DNA of 64,000 nt from Candidatus Leptofilum proximum (GTDB taxonomy: Bacteria > Chloroflexota > Anaerolineae > Promineifilales > Promineifilaceae). The stretch lies in the NCBI GenBank assembly GCA_016710325.1, contig JADJXK010000002.1, positions 1,116,001-1,180,000 of the forward strand, written 5' to 3'. A model generated the notes under the pieces. It did not search any database and was not told the DNA's origin. It worked only from the letters and a program-made list of their open reading frames with translations. The position numbers were made by a program, and so were the translations under genes. Below are positions 7,702 through 16,926 of the stretch, in pieces (the first letter of the stretch is position 1; the number at the start of each line of letters is the position of its first letter).

Positions 7702-9509
7702 CCGACATACTCCGCCACAGGGTGCAGGGGCAAAGTCACCACAAACGTGCTGCCTTCGCCCACCTTACTGTGCAGGCCCACTTCGCCGCCCATCAAGGTC
7801 ACCAGCTGCTTCACAATGGACAGCCCCAGGCCAGAACCCAACTTTTGCTTGTCGCTGGCCACCTGCCAGAACGGCTCAAACACCATCTCCTGCGACGCTT
7901 CGGGGATACCCGTACCACTGTCGGAAACCTGAATAGCCCATGCGGTCGGGCCGGAAAGGTAAATTTTTAAATCCACAAACCCATTATTGGTGAATTTAAT
8001 GCCATTGCCAAGTAAGTTGGTCAGAATCTGGCGCAGCCAATAGCGGTCGCCGTAAATCTGGCTGGGCATTTCCGGGGCGATGGCACAGTGCAGGTCCAGC
8101 CCTTTGGCTTCGGCCAGCACCTGTACCAGCTCCTTTACTTCTTGCACCAGGTCCAGCAACGGGAACGGCTTGGGGTTCAACTTCAGCTGGCCCGCTTCGA
8201 TGTGCGCCTGGTCCAGCAAGTTGTTGATAAAGTTCAACAGATGCCCGGTGCTGTCGATAATCTGCGAAGTGGCGTTCTGCTGCTTGTCAGAAAGATCGCC
8301 GTAGACGCCCACCTGCAGCATCTCGCTGTAGCCCAGGATAGCGTTAAGCGGCGTGCGCAAATCGTGGCTGACGTTGGCCAGCAGTTGGGACTTCATGCGT
8401 GACGCTTCCAGGGCTTCGTCGCGGGCTTGGCGCAGCGCCTGCTCGTGGCGGCGGCGCTCGCGAATATCGCGAACGATGCCCTGCAAAACACGCTCGCCGC
8501 CCAGTTCAATCATCGTCACAGAAACCTCGGCAGGCAGCAGATCACCATCCTTCATGATGAAATCAGTCTCAAATTGGGCCAGGCCGTATTGCAGCAGCTG
8601 GTCGGTGCGCCGGTACATGTCCTGGGACACAGTTTCAGGATGCAGCTGGTCGATGTTCATGGTCAGGAGCTCGTCCCGATCGTAACCCAGCATCTGCTCG
8701 ATGCGGAGATTGGCGTCGTGGATACGGCCGTTCCAATCCAACAAAAAGATACCGTCCCCCGACTGCTGGAACAGGTTGCTGTACTTCTCCTCGCTCTCCT
8801 GCAAAATCTGCTCATTACGCCGGATGGCCTCGTACTGCTGCTGCACAATGTTAAACGTCCGCTGGCCAATGAGCGTCAGGAAGGCAAACAGGAGACCCAG
8901 CAGCAGCACCACCACAGCCATCGCCAACCACTGCATCTGGTTGGTGCGCACCACCAGCGTGGTCACGTCATCGTACACCTCAAAAACACCCACAATCGGG
9001 CCGCTGCTGCCGTTGGCGTAAATCGGCACGTAGCTGGAAAAAACATCGCGATCGACAATTTCCTGTTCGAAGGCGCTAAACGTTTCGCGGTGGGCCAGCT
9101 CGCTGGCGACAACCCCGGCGCGTGCGGCCAGGAAACCGGCATTGTCCAGCTTATTTTCGCCAATCTGGGCCAGTTCGGTCGAGAAAACCGTCACACCTTC
9201 CAGGTTGTATACCTTTACTTTCACCACGGAGAGGTCATTCAACTGGGCCTGCACCAGCGTATACAGCTCGGGGATGCGTGGATCTTGCTGGATGGCATCG
9301 GGGGAAAGGATCTGGGATTCTTCTACCAGAGGAGCAAAGGCGGGCCAGAGAAAATTGGAGAAGGCCTGGGTAAGGGCTACATTTTTGCTTTCGGCAATTT
9401 CAATCAGGTTGGTCCGCACCGCCTGGCGCACAAAAAAGCCCAGTAACAAGGCAACAATGATAAATGAGACAAGGCTAGAAATAAAAAAGTAGCGCCGCAG
9501 CTTAATCAT
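7698..9509 (-). CDS. Membrane sensor histidine kinase with PAS domain
   Basis: About 603 residues from the ATG at 9509. Order: a membrane helix (about 8-28), an extracytoplasmic sensing region of about 160 residues, a second helix (WLAMAVVVLLLGLLFAFLTL), a PAS domain (NLFQQSGDGIFLLDWNGRIH, about 255-370), HisKA with the phospho-acceptor His in LLANVSHDLRTPLNAILG, and a HATPase_c domain with the N box (LTNLLGNGIKFTNNG), DSGTGIPE and GSGLGLSIVKQL. It senses an outside signal and phosphorylates the downstream receiver at 7330-7701. Two in-frame ATG codons exist; the one at 9509 puts the first helix next to the basic IKLRR start, as expected for membrane insertion. Confidence 0.9.
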   Translation of the reverse strand: MIKLRRYFFISSLVSFIIVALLLGFFVRQAVRTNLIEIAESKNVALTQAFSNFLWPAFAPLVEESQILSPDAIQQDPRIPELYTLVQAQLNDLSVVKVKVYNLEGVTVFSTELAQIGENKLDNAGFLAARAGVVASELAHRETFSAFEQEIVDRDVFSSYVPIYANGSSGPIVGVFEVYDDVTTLVVRTNQMQWLAMAVVVLLLGLLFAFLTLIGQRTFNIVQQQYEAIRRNEQILQESEEKYSNLFQQSGDGIFLLDWNGRIHDANLRIEQMLGYDRDELLTMNIDQLHPETVSQDMYRRTDQLLQYGLAQFETDFIMKDGDLLPAEVSVTMIELGGERVLQGIVRDIRERRRHEQALRQARDEALEASRMKSQLLANVSHDLRTPLNAILGYSEMLQVGVYGDLSDKQQNATSQIIDSTGHLLNFINNLLDQAHIEAGQLKLNPKPFPLLDLVQEVKELVQVLAEAKGLDLHCAIAPEMPSQIYGDRYWLRQILTNLLGNGIKFTNNGFVDLKIYLSGPTAWAIQVSDSGTGIPEASQEMVFEPFWQVASDKQKLGSGLGLSIVKQLVTLMGGEVGLHSKVGEGSTFVVTLPLHPVAEYVG

Positions 9510-9599
9510 GCTGGTTTCTCTGTCCTCGACGGAGCGTTGAATGGCCCCCATTGTAGCAGAGAAAAAAGAAAGCTTAGATGTAGATTGTGTGAAAAATAC

Positions 9600-10850
9600 T
9601 CAATCCCCCAGCTGAGGCACCGCCGCAGCGTCCTCATCAGGCAGGCGCAGGAAGGAAACGGCCGCAACCACCAAGAAGATAACGGCCGTAGCCAAAAAGG
9701 TCGCCCGCAGGTCAAACCAGAAGGCAATCACCGAACCGACCAGCGGAGCAGCGGCCCTGGCGGCGGCCACGATCGAATTGTCGATGCCGTAGACGCTGCC
9801 CTCTTCACCCGGCTCGGTGTAACGGGCCAGCAGCGCGCTCAGGGTGGGCACGATGCCGCCCATCGCCGCCCCGGTGAGCGCCTGCAGCGCCAGCAGCTGC
9901 CAGGCGTCGGTTACCAGGCTTTGCGGCAGGAACAGCAGGCCAGCCGCCAGAGCGCTCCACTTGAGCACCCGGCCATGCCCCACACGATCCCCCAGGCGGC
10001 CGAGGTAAACGGCCGTAATCGTCCCCGCCGCCGCCGATACGCCAATCACCAGCCCGGTGATGGTGTTCAGATGAGCGCTGTCTACCAGCAGCGTGGCAAT
10101 AAACAATGGGGCAAAGGGAGTCAGCAGCACGCGGCCCAGGTTGGCCAAAAAGCGCAGGCTGTAGGCCAGGATCACGCCGTTGGCCTGGAAAACATGCTGC
10201 CAATCGGCCAGAAAGCTGCGCTTTTGGGTGGCGCTTACGGGCCGGGGAGCCATGTTCTCTGTCACGCCCCAGTACACCAGGAGACCGCCCACCAGCAGCA
10301 GCGCGGAAGTCAGCACGAAGGTGAGGCGGTAGCCAAAAGCGTCGGCCAAGACGCCGCCAATCAGCGGGCCAATGGCCACACCGGTGGTCTGGCCCATGAG
10401 CAGCAGGCCCATGGCGTAACCACTGCGCTGGCGCGGCGCCACGGCCGCTACCAGGGCATTGGCCGCGGCCACGGTACCCGTAATCATTCCCTGCAGGGCG
10501 CGCAGCAGCACCAGCTCTTCGCCGGAGCGCACAAAACCCATCAGCAGCATGATGATGGCGCCGCCAAACATGGCCCGTTCCACCATGAGTTTACGGCCGT
10601 ACCGGTCCGCCACCGCCCCCCAAATGGGGGAAGCAATCATCATGGTCAGCGCCTGGGCGGAAAAGACAGCCCCGGCCAGGAACTCAGCGCTTAAGCGGGT
10701 GCGGCTGCCCAACTCGGTCACGTACAATGACAAGAAGGGGAAAATGACGGAAAAGCCAACGGCCGTTAACACCTGGGCCACAAACATGATGTACAAAGTG
10801 CGCTGCCACGGTTCAACAGCGCGGAGTTTTTGGAGAAGACGTGAAAACAT
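9600..10850 (-). CDS. Major facilitator superfamily efflux transporter
   Basis: Inner membrane protein of about 416 residues with twelve hydrophobic segments. The MFS loop motif after helix 2 is clear (WGAVADRYGRKLMVERAMFG), and a related motif occurs in the second half (GRLGDRVGHGRVL). This pattern matches drug:H+ antiporter-like members (YajR/TetA type). The ATG at 10850 is preferred because the codons before it are formed by the neighbouring tandem-repeat hairpin. The substrate is unknown. Confidence 0.88.
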   Translation of the reverse strand: MFSRLLQKLRAVEPWQRTLYIMFVAQVLTAVGFSVIFPFLSLYVTELGSRTRLSAEFLAGAVFSAQALTMMIASPIWGAVADRYGRKLMVERAMFGGAIIMLLMGFVRSGEELVLLRALQGMITGTVAAANALVAAVAPRQRSGYAMGLLLMGQTTGVAIGPLIGGVLADAFGYRLTFVLTSALLLVGGLLVYWGVTENMAPRPVSATQKRSFLADWQHVFQANGVILAYSLRFLANLGRVLLTPFAPLFIATLLVDSAHLNTITGLVIGVSAAAGTITAVYLGRLGDRVGHGRVLKWSALAAGLLFLPQSLVTDAWQLLALQALTGAAMGGIVPTLSALLARYTEPGEEGSVYGIDNSIVAAARAAAPLVGSVIAFWFDLRATFLATAVIFLVVAAVSFLRLPDEDAAAVPQLGD

Positions 10851-10860
10851 AACTGGGCAA

Positions 10861-10929
10861 GTAATTGGGTAATTGGGTAATTGAGTAATTGGCGGCACAA
10901 ATTGCTCAATTACTCAATTACTCAATTAC
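10861..10929. repeat. Hairpin of tandem GTAATTGG units
   Basis: Four copies of the octamer GTAATTGG, with one variant, at 10861-10891 face their near-perfect reverse complement at 10898-10929 across a GC-rich loop. It separates the DUF3048 gene from the MFS gene, both on the minus strand. It may be a terminator or a translation barrier, since it ends about ten bases before the MFS start. Confidence 0.75.
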
Positions 10930-10945
10930 AAACATTTCTCAATAA

Positions 10946-12178
10946 TTATGGGCTGATCGTAACGGGATTCTCGTAGTAGTGGGGCAGCACCTGGAACCAG
11001 GTGTTGCCAATTTGCAGGGGGACGGCATTGCCGTCGGCATCGACGAAGGTGAACATGTCGGTGCGGTTTTCGCGCAGCCAGGTTGCAGGGAACTGTTTGC
11101 CGTCCCGTAAAATAATGGCACTCCCCTGTCCCCAAATTTGAATCTCAAGCGGCCAGTCGGAGCAAACGCCGTTGCTGTGTGTCAGGCAGATTGATTTGTC
11201 TCGCTCGTGAACGGCCGTTAACAATACCACATTGGCCGCACTGATTTGCTCCCCATTGTTGGCGTCAATCGTTGGCTCCCCGTCGGCTGAGCGCCAGTAA
11301 CGGCCGTTGGCCGGATCGTATACCCACTCCACCAGCGTGTAGGTATCGTACGCCACCTCGATTTGTGTGGCAGGCTCGCCCCCCTGCGGCGGCAGCGTGC
11401 TAAACGTCATCCACGAGGTAAACTGCGGCGGGCGGTCTTCCTCATGGGCGGCGATGGCCTGCCACAGGCCTGCCGGTTCGGCGTGCAGCGTGTGCTCCCA
11501 CGGCTTGTCCTCGCCCGTGCGGTAAAAGCCCGTCTCGTGCGAGCGCAAAATCCGGTCGCCAATGTCGGACCGGTGCAGCCGCTGCGACACAATCGGGTGC
11601 GCCCCAGACATCGCCAGGACGGCATCGTACATGGCGGGCAGTTCCTTGTCGATGAGGCGGGCGCTGCGCACCGGGCCGATGTCTGGCGGGGTCTGGCTGT
11701 AAAAAATGGCGGTAAACCGGGTGATATCCGCCTCGGTGATGTGCTCAAACACCAGGTCGGCCTGGCTCAGCCCGTTTTGCGGGCGGGCATACTGCGGCGG
11801 GCTGTTAGAGACTTTGATGGCCAACGGCCGTCGCCCCAAGTTTTCCGGCTCGGCCACCACTTCTCCGGTCAGCGGATTGCGGTCCGTGCCAAAATCATCG
11901 GGGCCAGACAGCGTCAGGGCCAAGGCGGGGGTGGCAGCGGTGGTGGGAACGGCCGTCACCGTGGGAAACGGCGTGGCGGTATCGGCTATCTCAGCCTCCG
12001 GTTCCGGGGTGAAGGTGGACGGCACGAGGGTGCTGGTAGCTGCTGCCGCGGCGGGCACCGTGCTGGTTGGCGCCAGGGTCGGCAGCGGCTGCGCGTCTTC
12101 ACCACCACATGATGCCAGCAATACCAGGAGGCCCAGGCAAAAAAAGGTGTAAATTCGAGGAATTCGTCTGACAACCAT
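10946..12178 (-). CDS. DUF3048 (YerB-like) lipoprotein
   Basis: Exported lipoprotein of about 410 residues. From the ATG at 12178 the signal peptide has a basic start (VVRRIPR), a hydrophobic core and lipobox LLASC. A long Thr/Ala/Pro linker leads to the DUF3048 N-terminal domain (about 120-260: NPLTGE, PLAIKVSNSPPQYARPQNGL, ADLVFEHITEADITRF, GPVRSARLID) and its C-terminal domain to the end. The family includes Bacillus YerB; its function is unknown but it acts outside the membrane. The gene is monocistronic. Confidence 0.88.
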   Translation of the reverse strand: MVVRRIPRIYTFFCLGLLVLLASCGGEDAQPLPTLAPTSTVPAAAAATSTLVPSTFTPEPEAEIADTATPFPTVTAVPTTAATPALALTLSGPDDFGTDRNPLTGEVVAEPENLGRRPLAIKVSNSPPQYARPQNGLSQADLVFEHITEADITRFTAIFYSQTPPDIGPVRSARLIDKELPAMYDAVLAMSGAHPIVSQRLHRSDIGDRILRSHETGFYRTGEDKPWEHTLHAEPAGLWQAIAAHEEDRPPQFTSWMTFSTLPPQGGEPATQIEVAYDTYTLVEWVYDPANGRYWRSADGEPTIDANNGEQISAANVVLLTAVHERDKSICLTHSNGVCSDWPLEIQIWGQGSAIILRDGKQFPATWLRENRTDMFTFVDADGNAVPLQIGNTWFQVLPHYYENPVTISP

Positions 12179-12760
12179 CGGCCTATTGTACTCGATCTGG
12201 CCGCCAATGGGCTCACGATTCTGGAGCGGAAACGGCCGTGCCCGTTGATATATTACTGATATATTAAACATTTGGCAGCAGTTCCTGTTCATGCTATTAT
12301 TTAGTGGTTCATTGATGGGAAGTTAAACGCAGTTCAACACAAACCTGTATCACCCAAGCCACACATCCCACACTGTGCCCTTTTAGAGCAGCTTGCTTGG
12401 CATGAAATTAGGCAGACATGGCTCTTTTTCAAAATTTACCCATTGGTTCTTGCAGTTTCCCCGTACGTCCCACCAGACGTGCCTTTCGGCTAACCCCAAA
12501 AATATTCACACACCGTTGACAGCCTCATTTGGTCAACACTTAGAAATTCTCCCAAATCAATCTTGCATAATGAGGAGGTGAGGTAATAAACAACTAAATA
12601 TTCCCCTGATTAGCAAAGCACAACAAATTGGGTATTTTTAGCCCTTCTTGTGATTTGCTGAACGATGTTCAATCCTGTTGTAACGTAAACAGCCTCGCAA
12701 CTTCCCAACACTCCCGCCTTCTGTTTGCTTTACGGCACCACCAAGTTCTGGAGGAGAACC
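12179..12760. other. Divergent intergenic region with an AT-rich direct repeat
   Basis: A 582-base gap between the divergent DUF3048 and peptide-binding-protein genes. It holds a perfect 10-base direct repeat TGATATATTA at 12246-12255 and 12257-12266 (11-base spacing, one helical turn), which could be an operator or part of a promoter. There is also a TTGACA at 12526-12531 without a convincing -10 box, and an orphan GAGGAGG near 12580 with no reading frame behind it. No RNA gene or protein gene is recognised here. Confidence 0.4.
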
Positions 12761-14503
12761 GTGAAACAACCTAAGATTTCCAAAAAAGAGATGGAAAAAG
12801 TCCATATTGCCATTCCCAACGCCTATGAGCAGCTGGAACAAGGGCGCATCAGCCGCCGTGAGTTCATCCGGTTTGCTACCTTGCTGGGCATGTCGGCCAG
12901 CGTGGCGACCATTGCGGCCGCCTGCGGCAGCGGCGGCACAACCACCGTCGAAGAACCAGCCGTCGATTCCGGTGGCAGCACCGACAGCGGCAGTACAGAC
13001 AGTGGCAGCACAGACAGCGGCAGCCAGACAACCGCTTCGACCATCAAGCGGGGCGGCACCCTGACCAAATCGATGCAGCTCCAGCTGCTCGACCACCCCG
13101 CCCGCCTTTCCTGGGTAGAGGGCGCCAACATCGTCCGCCAGATTGGCGAATATCTCACCGAAACCGGCTCCGACAACATCACCCGGCCCTTACTGCTGGA
13201 TCGTTGGGAAGCTAATCCCACCGTTGATGTCTGGGATCTTTACCTCAAGCAAGGCATCAAATTCAACAACGGCGATGAGCTCACCTCAGAAGATGTGATG
13301 TTCACCTTTCGGGAATGGCTTAACCCAGACGTGGGATCGTCAATGCTCGGCCTGCTTTCTTACCTCAGCAGCATAGATGATGTGGAGCAGGTGGATGATT
13401 ACCACATTCGCCTCCACCTGCAAACGCCCAACATCGGCGTGCCGGAGCACCTGTTCCACTACCCCGCCATCATTTTGCACCGTAACTTTGAAGGCGACAT
13501 TGTGCAGCAGCCCATTGGCACCGGTGCCTTCTTGCTCACAGAATACGCCGAAGGGGAACGAGCCGTCTTCACGCGCCGCGAAGATTACTGGCAGATGGGC
13601 GAAGATGGCAGCCCGCTGCCGTACCTGGACCAGGTCATCTACGTCTCCACAGACAAAGACGCCGGTGTCGCCGCCTTGCAGTCTGGCCAGGTAGACTCGC
13701 TGTACGATCCGCGTCCCAGCGATTGGCAGGCGCTTAAGGATGTACCGGGCCTGACCACTCGTGCCGCCAGCACGGCGCAATGTCTCGTTTTGCGGATGCG
13801 CGTGGACCTGGAACCGTGGAATGACAATCGCGTGCGCACCGCGCTGAAGATGTCGCAGGATCGCAGCAAGAATTTGCAGCTGGCCTACTTTGGCGAAGGC
13901 GACCTCTCCATTGACGCCCATGTGGCGCCCATCCACCCAGCCTACGCCGAACTGCCCATTCCCGAATACGATCCCGAAGGCGCCCGGGCCCTCCTGGAAG
14001 AGTACGCCGCCGAAATGGGCGTCGAACTGCCCTTGAAGGTGACCCTGGCCACCAAGAACGACCAAAACGAACCGGAACTGGCCCAGGCGATCAAAGAAAC
14101 GGCCGCTGCCGCTGGCTTCGACATTACCCTGGACATCACCGAACCGGGTGGCTACTGGGACCGCTGGACTGAAGTGGACCTGGGCATCACTTCCTGGACA
14201 CACCGGCCGTTGGATACGATGGTCCTGCCCCTGGCCTACATCGAAGAGGCGATTGGCGCGTGGAACGAAACTCGCTGGACCGATGAGGAGTTTGAGACGC
14301 TGCTGCGCCAGGCGGAAGCCACCCTGGACGTGGAAGCACGCCGGGAGATCATGGCCAACATCGAGCAAATCATGCAGGATCGCGGCCCCATCGGTAACAG
14401 CTTCTGGAAGAATGTGTGGAATGTCACCCACGAGAAGTTCCACAACATCGAAGCCCATCCCACGGCCTACGATTTGCTGAACAACGTCTGGATCGACGAA
14501 TAA
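12761..14503 (+). CDS. Peptide ABC transporter substrate-binding lipoprotein (family 5)
   Basis: Periplasmic or surface binding protein of about 580 residues that would deliver oligopeptides or similar solutes to the permeases at 14661-16922. The GTG start at 12761 follows GGAGGAGA. The N-terminus carries a twin-arginine type signal (ISRREFIRFATLLG) with a lipobox ending AAAC, so it is probably exported folded and lipidated. A Ser/Thr/Gly spacer follows, then SBP_bac_5 features: LTKSMQL, WEANPTVDVWDLYLKQGIKF, TSEDVMFTFREW, and a second lobe ending with MANIEQIMQDRGPIG. Substrate specificity (peptide, sugar-peptide or other) is not readable from sequence. Confidence 0.92.
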   Translation: MKQPKISKKEMEKVHIAIPNAYEQLEQGRISRREFIRFATLLGMSASVATIAAACGSGGTTTVEEPAVDSGGSTDSGSTDSGSTDSGSQTTASTIKRGGTLTKSMQLQLLDHPARLSWVEGANIVRQIGEYLTETGSDNITRPLLLDRWEANPTVDVWDLYLKQGIKFNNGDELTSEDVMFTFREWLNPDVGSSMLGLLSYLSSIDDVEQVDDYHIRLHLQTPNIGVPEHLFHYPAIILHRNFEGDIVQQPIGTGAFLLTEYAEGERAVFTRREDYWQMGEDGSPLPYLDQVIYVSTDKDAGVAALQSGQVDSLYDPRPSDWQALKDVPGLTTRAASTAQCLVLRMRVDLEPWNDNRVRTALKMSQDRSKNLQLAYFGEGDLSIDAHVAPIHPAYAELPIPEYDPEGARALLEEYAAEMGVELPLKVTLATKNDQNEPELAQAIKETAAAAGFDITLDITEPGGYWDRWTEVDLGITSWTHRPLDTMVLPLAYIEEAIGAWNETRWTDEEFETLLRQAEATLDVEARREIMANIEQIMQDRGPIGNSFWKNVWNVTHEKFHNIEAHPTAYDLLNNVWIDE

Positions 14504-14540
14504 GTTGCGTCCCTAACAATGTCGGCTCTGCCGGAATTCA

Positions 14541-14605
14541 GGGATTGACGAGCCGTGAAACGTGAAACGTGATGCATGAGAAAAATCGCGTTTCACGTTT
14601 CACGC
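14541..14605. repeat. Hairpin of tandem GTGAAAC units
   Basis: Second copy of the element at 3538-3614: the GGGATTGACGAGC lead at 14541-14553, GTGAAAC units to 14572, and the reverse complement at 14587-14605. It lies between the binding-protein gene and the first permease gene. It could lower expression of the permeases relative to the binding protein, a common need in ABC importers. Confidence 0.75.
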
Positions 14606-14660
14606 CAAACCCCGCCAAATCCCAAAGAGCCGGTTCATTTAGGTTTAAAGGAAGAGGAAA

Positions 14661-15980
14661 ATGGCACGTTTCTTAACTCGCAGCGTCATCTCAACCATTG
14701 TGACCATGATCCTGGTGTCGGCTGCCCTGTTTTTTATGATTGAGATCGGCAGCGGCGACATCACCGTCAAGATTCTGGGCATCGAATCGACCCCGGAGCA
14801 GCGGGCGTCTTACCGGGCGCAGCTGGGGTTGGATGCTCCGTCGTGGCGACGCTACCTGGATTGGGGCATCGGCAGCGACTGGCGCGCCGAGCGGCTGGTG
14901 GGCCATGAGCTGGTGACTGTACCCAATCCGCAAAATAACGAACCAGAGTGGTGGGCTGAGGTCAACGGCGAGCTGCTGCGTTGGGAACTGGACGAGGGTG
15001 AGCTGTACGCCCTGGTGCGGCAGGAAAACGGCACGTCGGTAAGGCAGCCGGCTGGCGACGTCTGGCAGGTTGACCCGGAAACGGGCAATGAGTTTTTCTG
15101 GGGCGTGAACCGGAATAACAAAGCCGTGAAGTGGGTGCGGGGTGAAGGAGCCGAAGTCTGGCTACGCACCACGGCCGGTTTCCGCCGTGAAGGAGACGGT
15201 CCGCAGCAGTACATTCCTCTGCGCAAGGGGCTGCTGCGCGGCGATGCGGGCGAATCATTACAGTTTGGGCGGCCTGTTTCTTCGATTTTGTGGCCGCGGG
15301 TGCGGAACACGGCCGTTCTTGCCGGTGTCGCCTTTATCGTAGTAATGCCCCTGGCGCTGGTCTTGGGGGTGCTGGCTGGCATTAACGAAGGCAAATTTAT
15401 AGATAGGCTGATCTCGATTACCAGTTTAGGCGCCACCGCCACCCCGGAGTTTGTTACCGGCATCTTCCTGATCATTACCCTGGGCATCTGGTTGAGGCAG
15501 GTGTGGCCTGACTCCCCGTTTAAGGCCACAGCGATCTTTACCAGCCCCGACGCCATCTTCCAGGACCCCACCCTGCTGGCGCTGCCGGTGTTGACGTTAA
15601 CGGCCGTTGAGCTCGGCTACATTGCCCGGATGACGCGGGCCAGCATGGTAGAAGTGATGGGCACAGCCTACATTCGCACGGCCATCATCAAAGGCATGCC
15701 CTACCGGCGTGTGGTGCTGCGCCACGCGGTGCGCAACGCCCTGATGGCCCCGATTACCATCATCATGCTGCATGTGAACTGGCTGGTGGGCGGCGTGGTG
15801 GTCGTGGAGGTGATTTTTGGCTTCCCCGGCCTGGGCAGCTACATCTACAACGCGGCGATTTTTGGCGACTTCAACGCCGTGGAAGCGGCGGCGATGATCA
15901 CCGTTGGCCTGGCCGTCACCACCCGCCTGTTGGGTGACCTGGCGTACACCTTCCTGAACCCCCGCATTCGCTACGCGTAA
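14661..15980 (+). CDS. Peptide ABC transporter permease (DppB-like) with a large insertion
   Basis: Inner membrane subunit of the oligopeptide importer. The first helix (FLTRSVISTIVTMILVSAAL) and the C-terminal core (helices from about residue 215, with the EAA loop RTAIIKGMPYRRVVLRHAVRNAL) match DppB/OppB. At 439 residues it is about 110 longer than usual. The extra part (about residues 85-195) lies in the external loop after helix 1 and is rich in Trp, Glu and Gly (NEPEWWAEVNGELLRWELDE). It resembles no domain I recognise. It could be an extracellular beta domain that contacts the binding protein. ATG with AGGAAGAGG upstream; 12 bases before the next gene. Confidence 0.88.
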   Translation: MARFLTRSVISTIVTMILVSAALFFMIEIGSGDITVKILGIESTPEQRASYRAQLGLDAPSWRRYLDWGIGSDWRAERLVGHELVTVPNPQNNEPEWWAEVNGELLRWELDEGELYALVRQENGTSVRQPAGDVWQVDPETGNEFFWGVNRNNKAVKWVRGEGAEVWLRTTAGFRREGDGPQQYIPLRKGLLRGDAGESLQFGRPVSSILWPRVRNTAVLAGVAFIVVMPLALVLGVLAGINEGKFIDRLISITSLGATATPEFVTGIFLIITLGIWLRQVWPDSPFKATAIFTSPDAIFQDPTLLALPVLTLTAVELGYIARMTRASMVEVMGTAYIRTAIIKGMPYRRVVLRHAVRNALMAPITIIMLHVNWLVGGVVVVEVIFGFPGLGSYIYNAAIFGDFNAVEAAAMITVGLAVTTRLLGDLAYTFLNPRIRYA

Positions 15981-15992
15981 AGGAGAAACATT

Positions 15993-16922
15993 ATGGCTGT
16001 GGCACAACCAACACCGACAACCCAACGAGCGGAACGGCCGTCTCGCTGGCGCAACATCTGGCAAACTGTCTCCATCGTTTTTGACTCTCGCGTAGCCACG
16101 GTTGGCCTGTTCATCGTCCTGTTCTGGCTTCTCGTTGGCTTCATTTCGCTCTTCTGGACGCCCTACGAACCTAATGCCTCGGACTTTGTGCAAAATTTGC
16201 CGCCTAACTCGGTCAACTGGCTGGGCACCGATCACCTGGGCCGCGACATTTTGTCCCGGTTGATGCAGGGCACCCAGGTCATTTTGCTCAAAACCCGCTT
16301 ACCTGGCGGTAATATTGCGATTCCCGGCGGCGTGGCCATTTGGGGTGTGTTGGGTTCGCTGCTGCTGGGTTCGGTGCTGGGCTTAAACGCCGGATACCGG
16401 GGCGGCTGGTGGGATCAAATCATTATGCAGGTGCTGGACGCACTGATCGCTTTCCCGGTGATTGTGCTCTACCTGGTGGTGATTGCCGCGCTGGGGCAAG
16501 GCGACCTGGTTGTCATTATGGCCATCACCATAACCGGTGCGCCGGGTGTGGCCCGGCTGGTCCGCAGCCTGACGCTGGACATCAAAACCCGCGACTACAT
16601 CCGCGCCGCCGAAACGCGCGGCGAAAACGTCTGGTTTATCATGTTCCGCGAAATTTTACCCAACGCCCGCGGTCCCATCCTGGTGGATGCAATGCTGCGC
16701 GTAGGATACGCCATCTTTGCCATCGGCACGCTTGGCTTTTTGGGGCTGGGGCTGCCACCGCCGGACCCGGACTGGGGCAACATGGTGAACGAAGCACGGA
16801 AAAACATCTTTTCCAATCAGTGGGCCGTGGTGTGGCCGGCTTTGGCGATAGCTACCCTGGTGATTGGACTGAATCTATTCGCCGATGGACTGCGCGAAGA
16901 GCTAACACGGTATCAAAAATAG
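15993..16922 (+). CDS. Peptide ABC transporter permease (DppC-like)
   Basis: Second membrane subunit of the importer, 309 residues, the usual length. An N-terminal helix (VATVGLFIVLFWLLVGFISL) is followed by the family signature NWLGTDHLGRDILSRLMQGT, then five helices and the EAA coupling loop RDYIRAAETRGENVWFIMF, which contacts the ATPase. It ends with the ADGLREELTRYQK type tail. The start is preceded by AAAGGAGAAA. Only four bases separate it from the ATPase gene, so the three genes form one operon. Confidence 0.93.
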   Translation: MAVAQPTPTTQRAERPSRWRNIWQTVSIVFDSRVATVGLFIVLFWLLVGFISLFWTPYEPNASDFVQNLPPNSVNWLGTDHLGRDILSRLMQGTQVILLKTRLPGGNIAIPGGVAIWGVLGSLLLGSVLGLNAGYRGGWWDQIIMQVLDALIAFPVIVLYLVVIAALGQGDLVVIMAITITGAPGVARLVRSLTLDIKTRDYIRAAETRGENVWFIMFREILPNARGPILVDAMLRVGYAIFAIGTLGFLGLGLPPPDPDWGNMVNEARKNIFSNQWAVVWPALAIATLVIGLNLFADGLREELTRYQK

Positions 16923-16926
16923 GGGC

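Noticed and set aside
9537..10694. Long plus-strand open frame opposite the MFS transporter gene
   Set aside because: Gln/Arg/His-rich translation typical of antisense frames. The minus strand encodes twelve helices and an MFS motif.
12393..12581. Small open frame in the divergent spacer
   Set aside because: No ribosome-binding site at its start, no recognisable motif, and composition like non-coding DNA.
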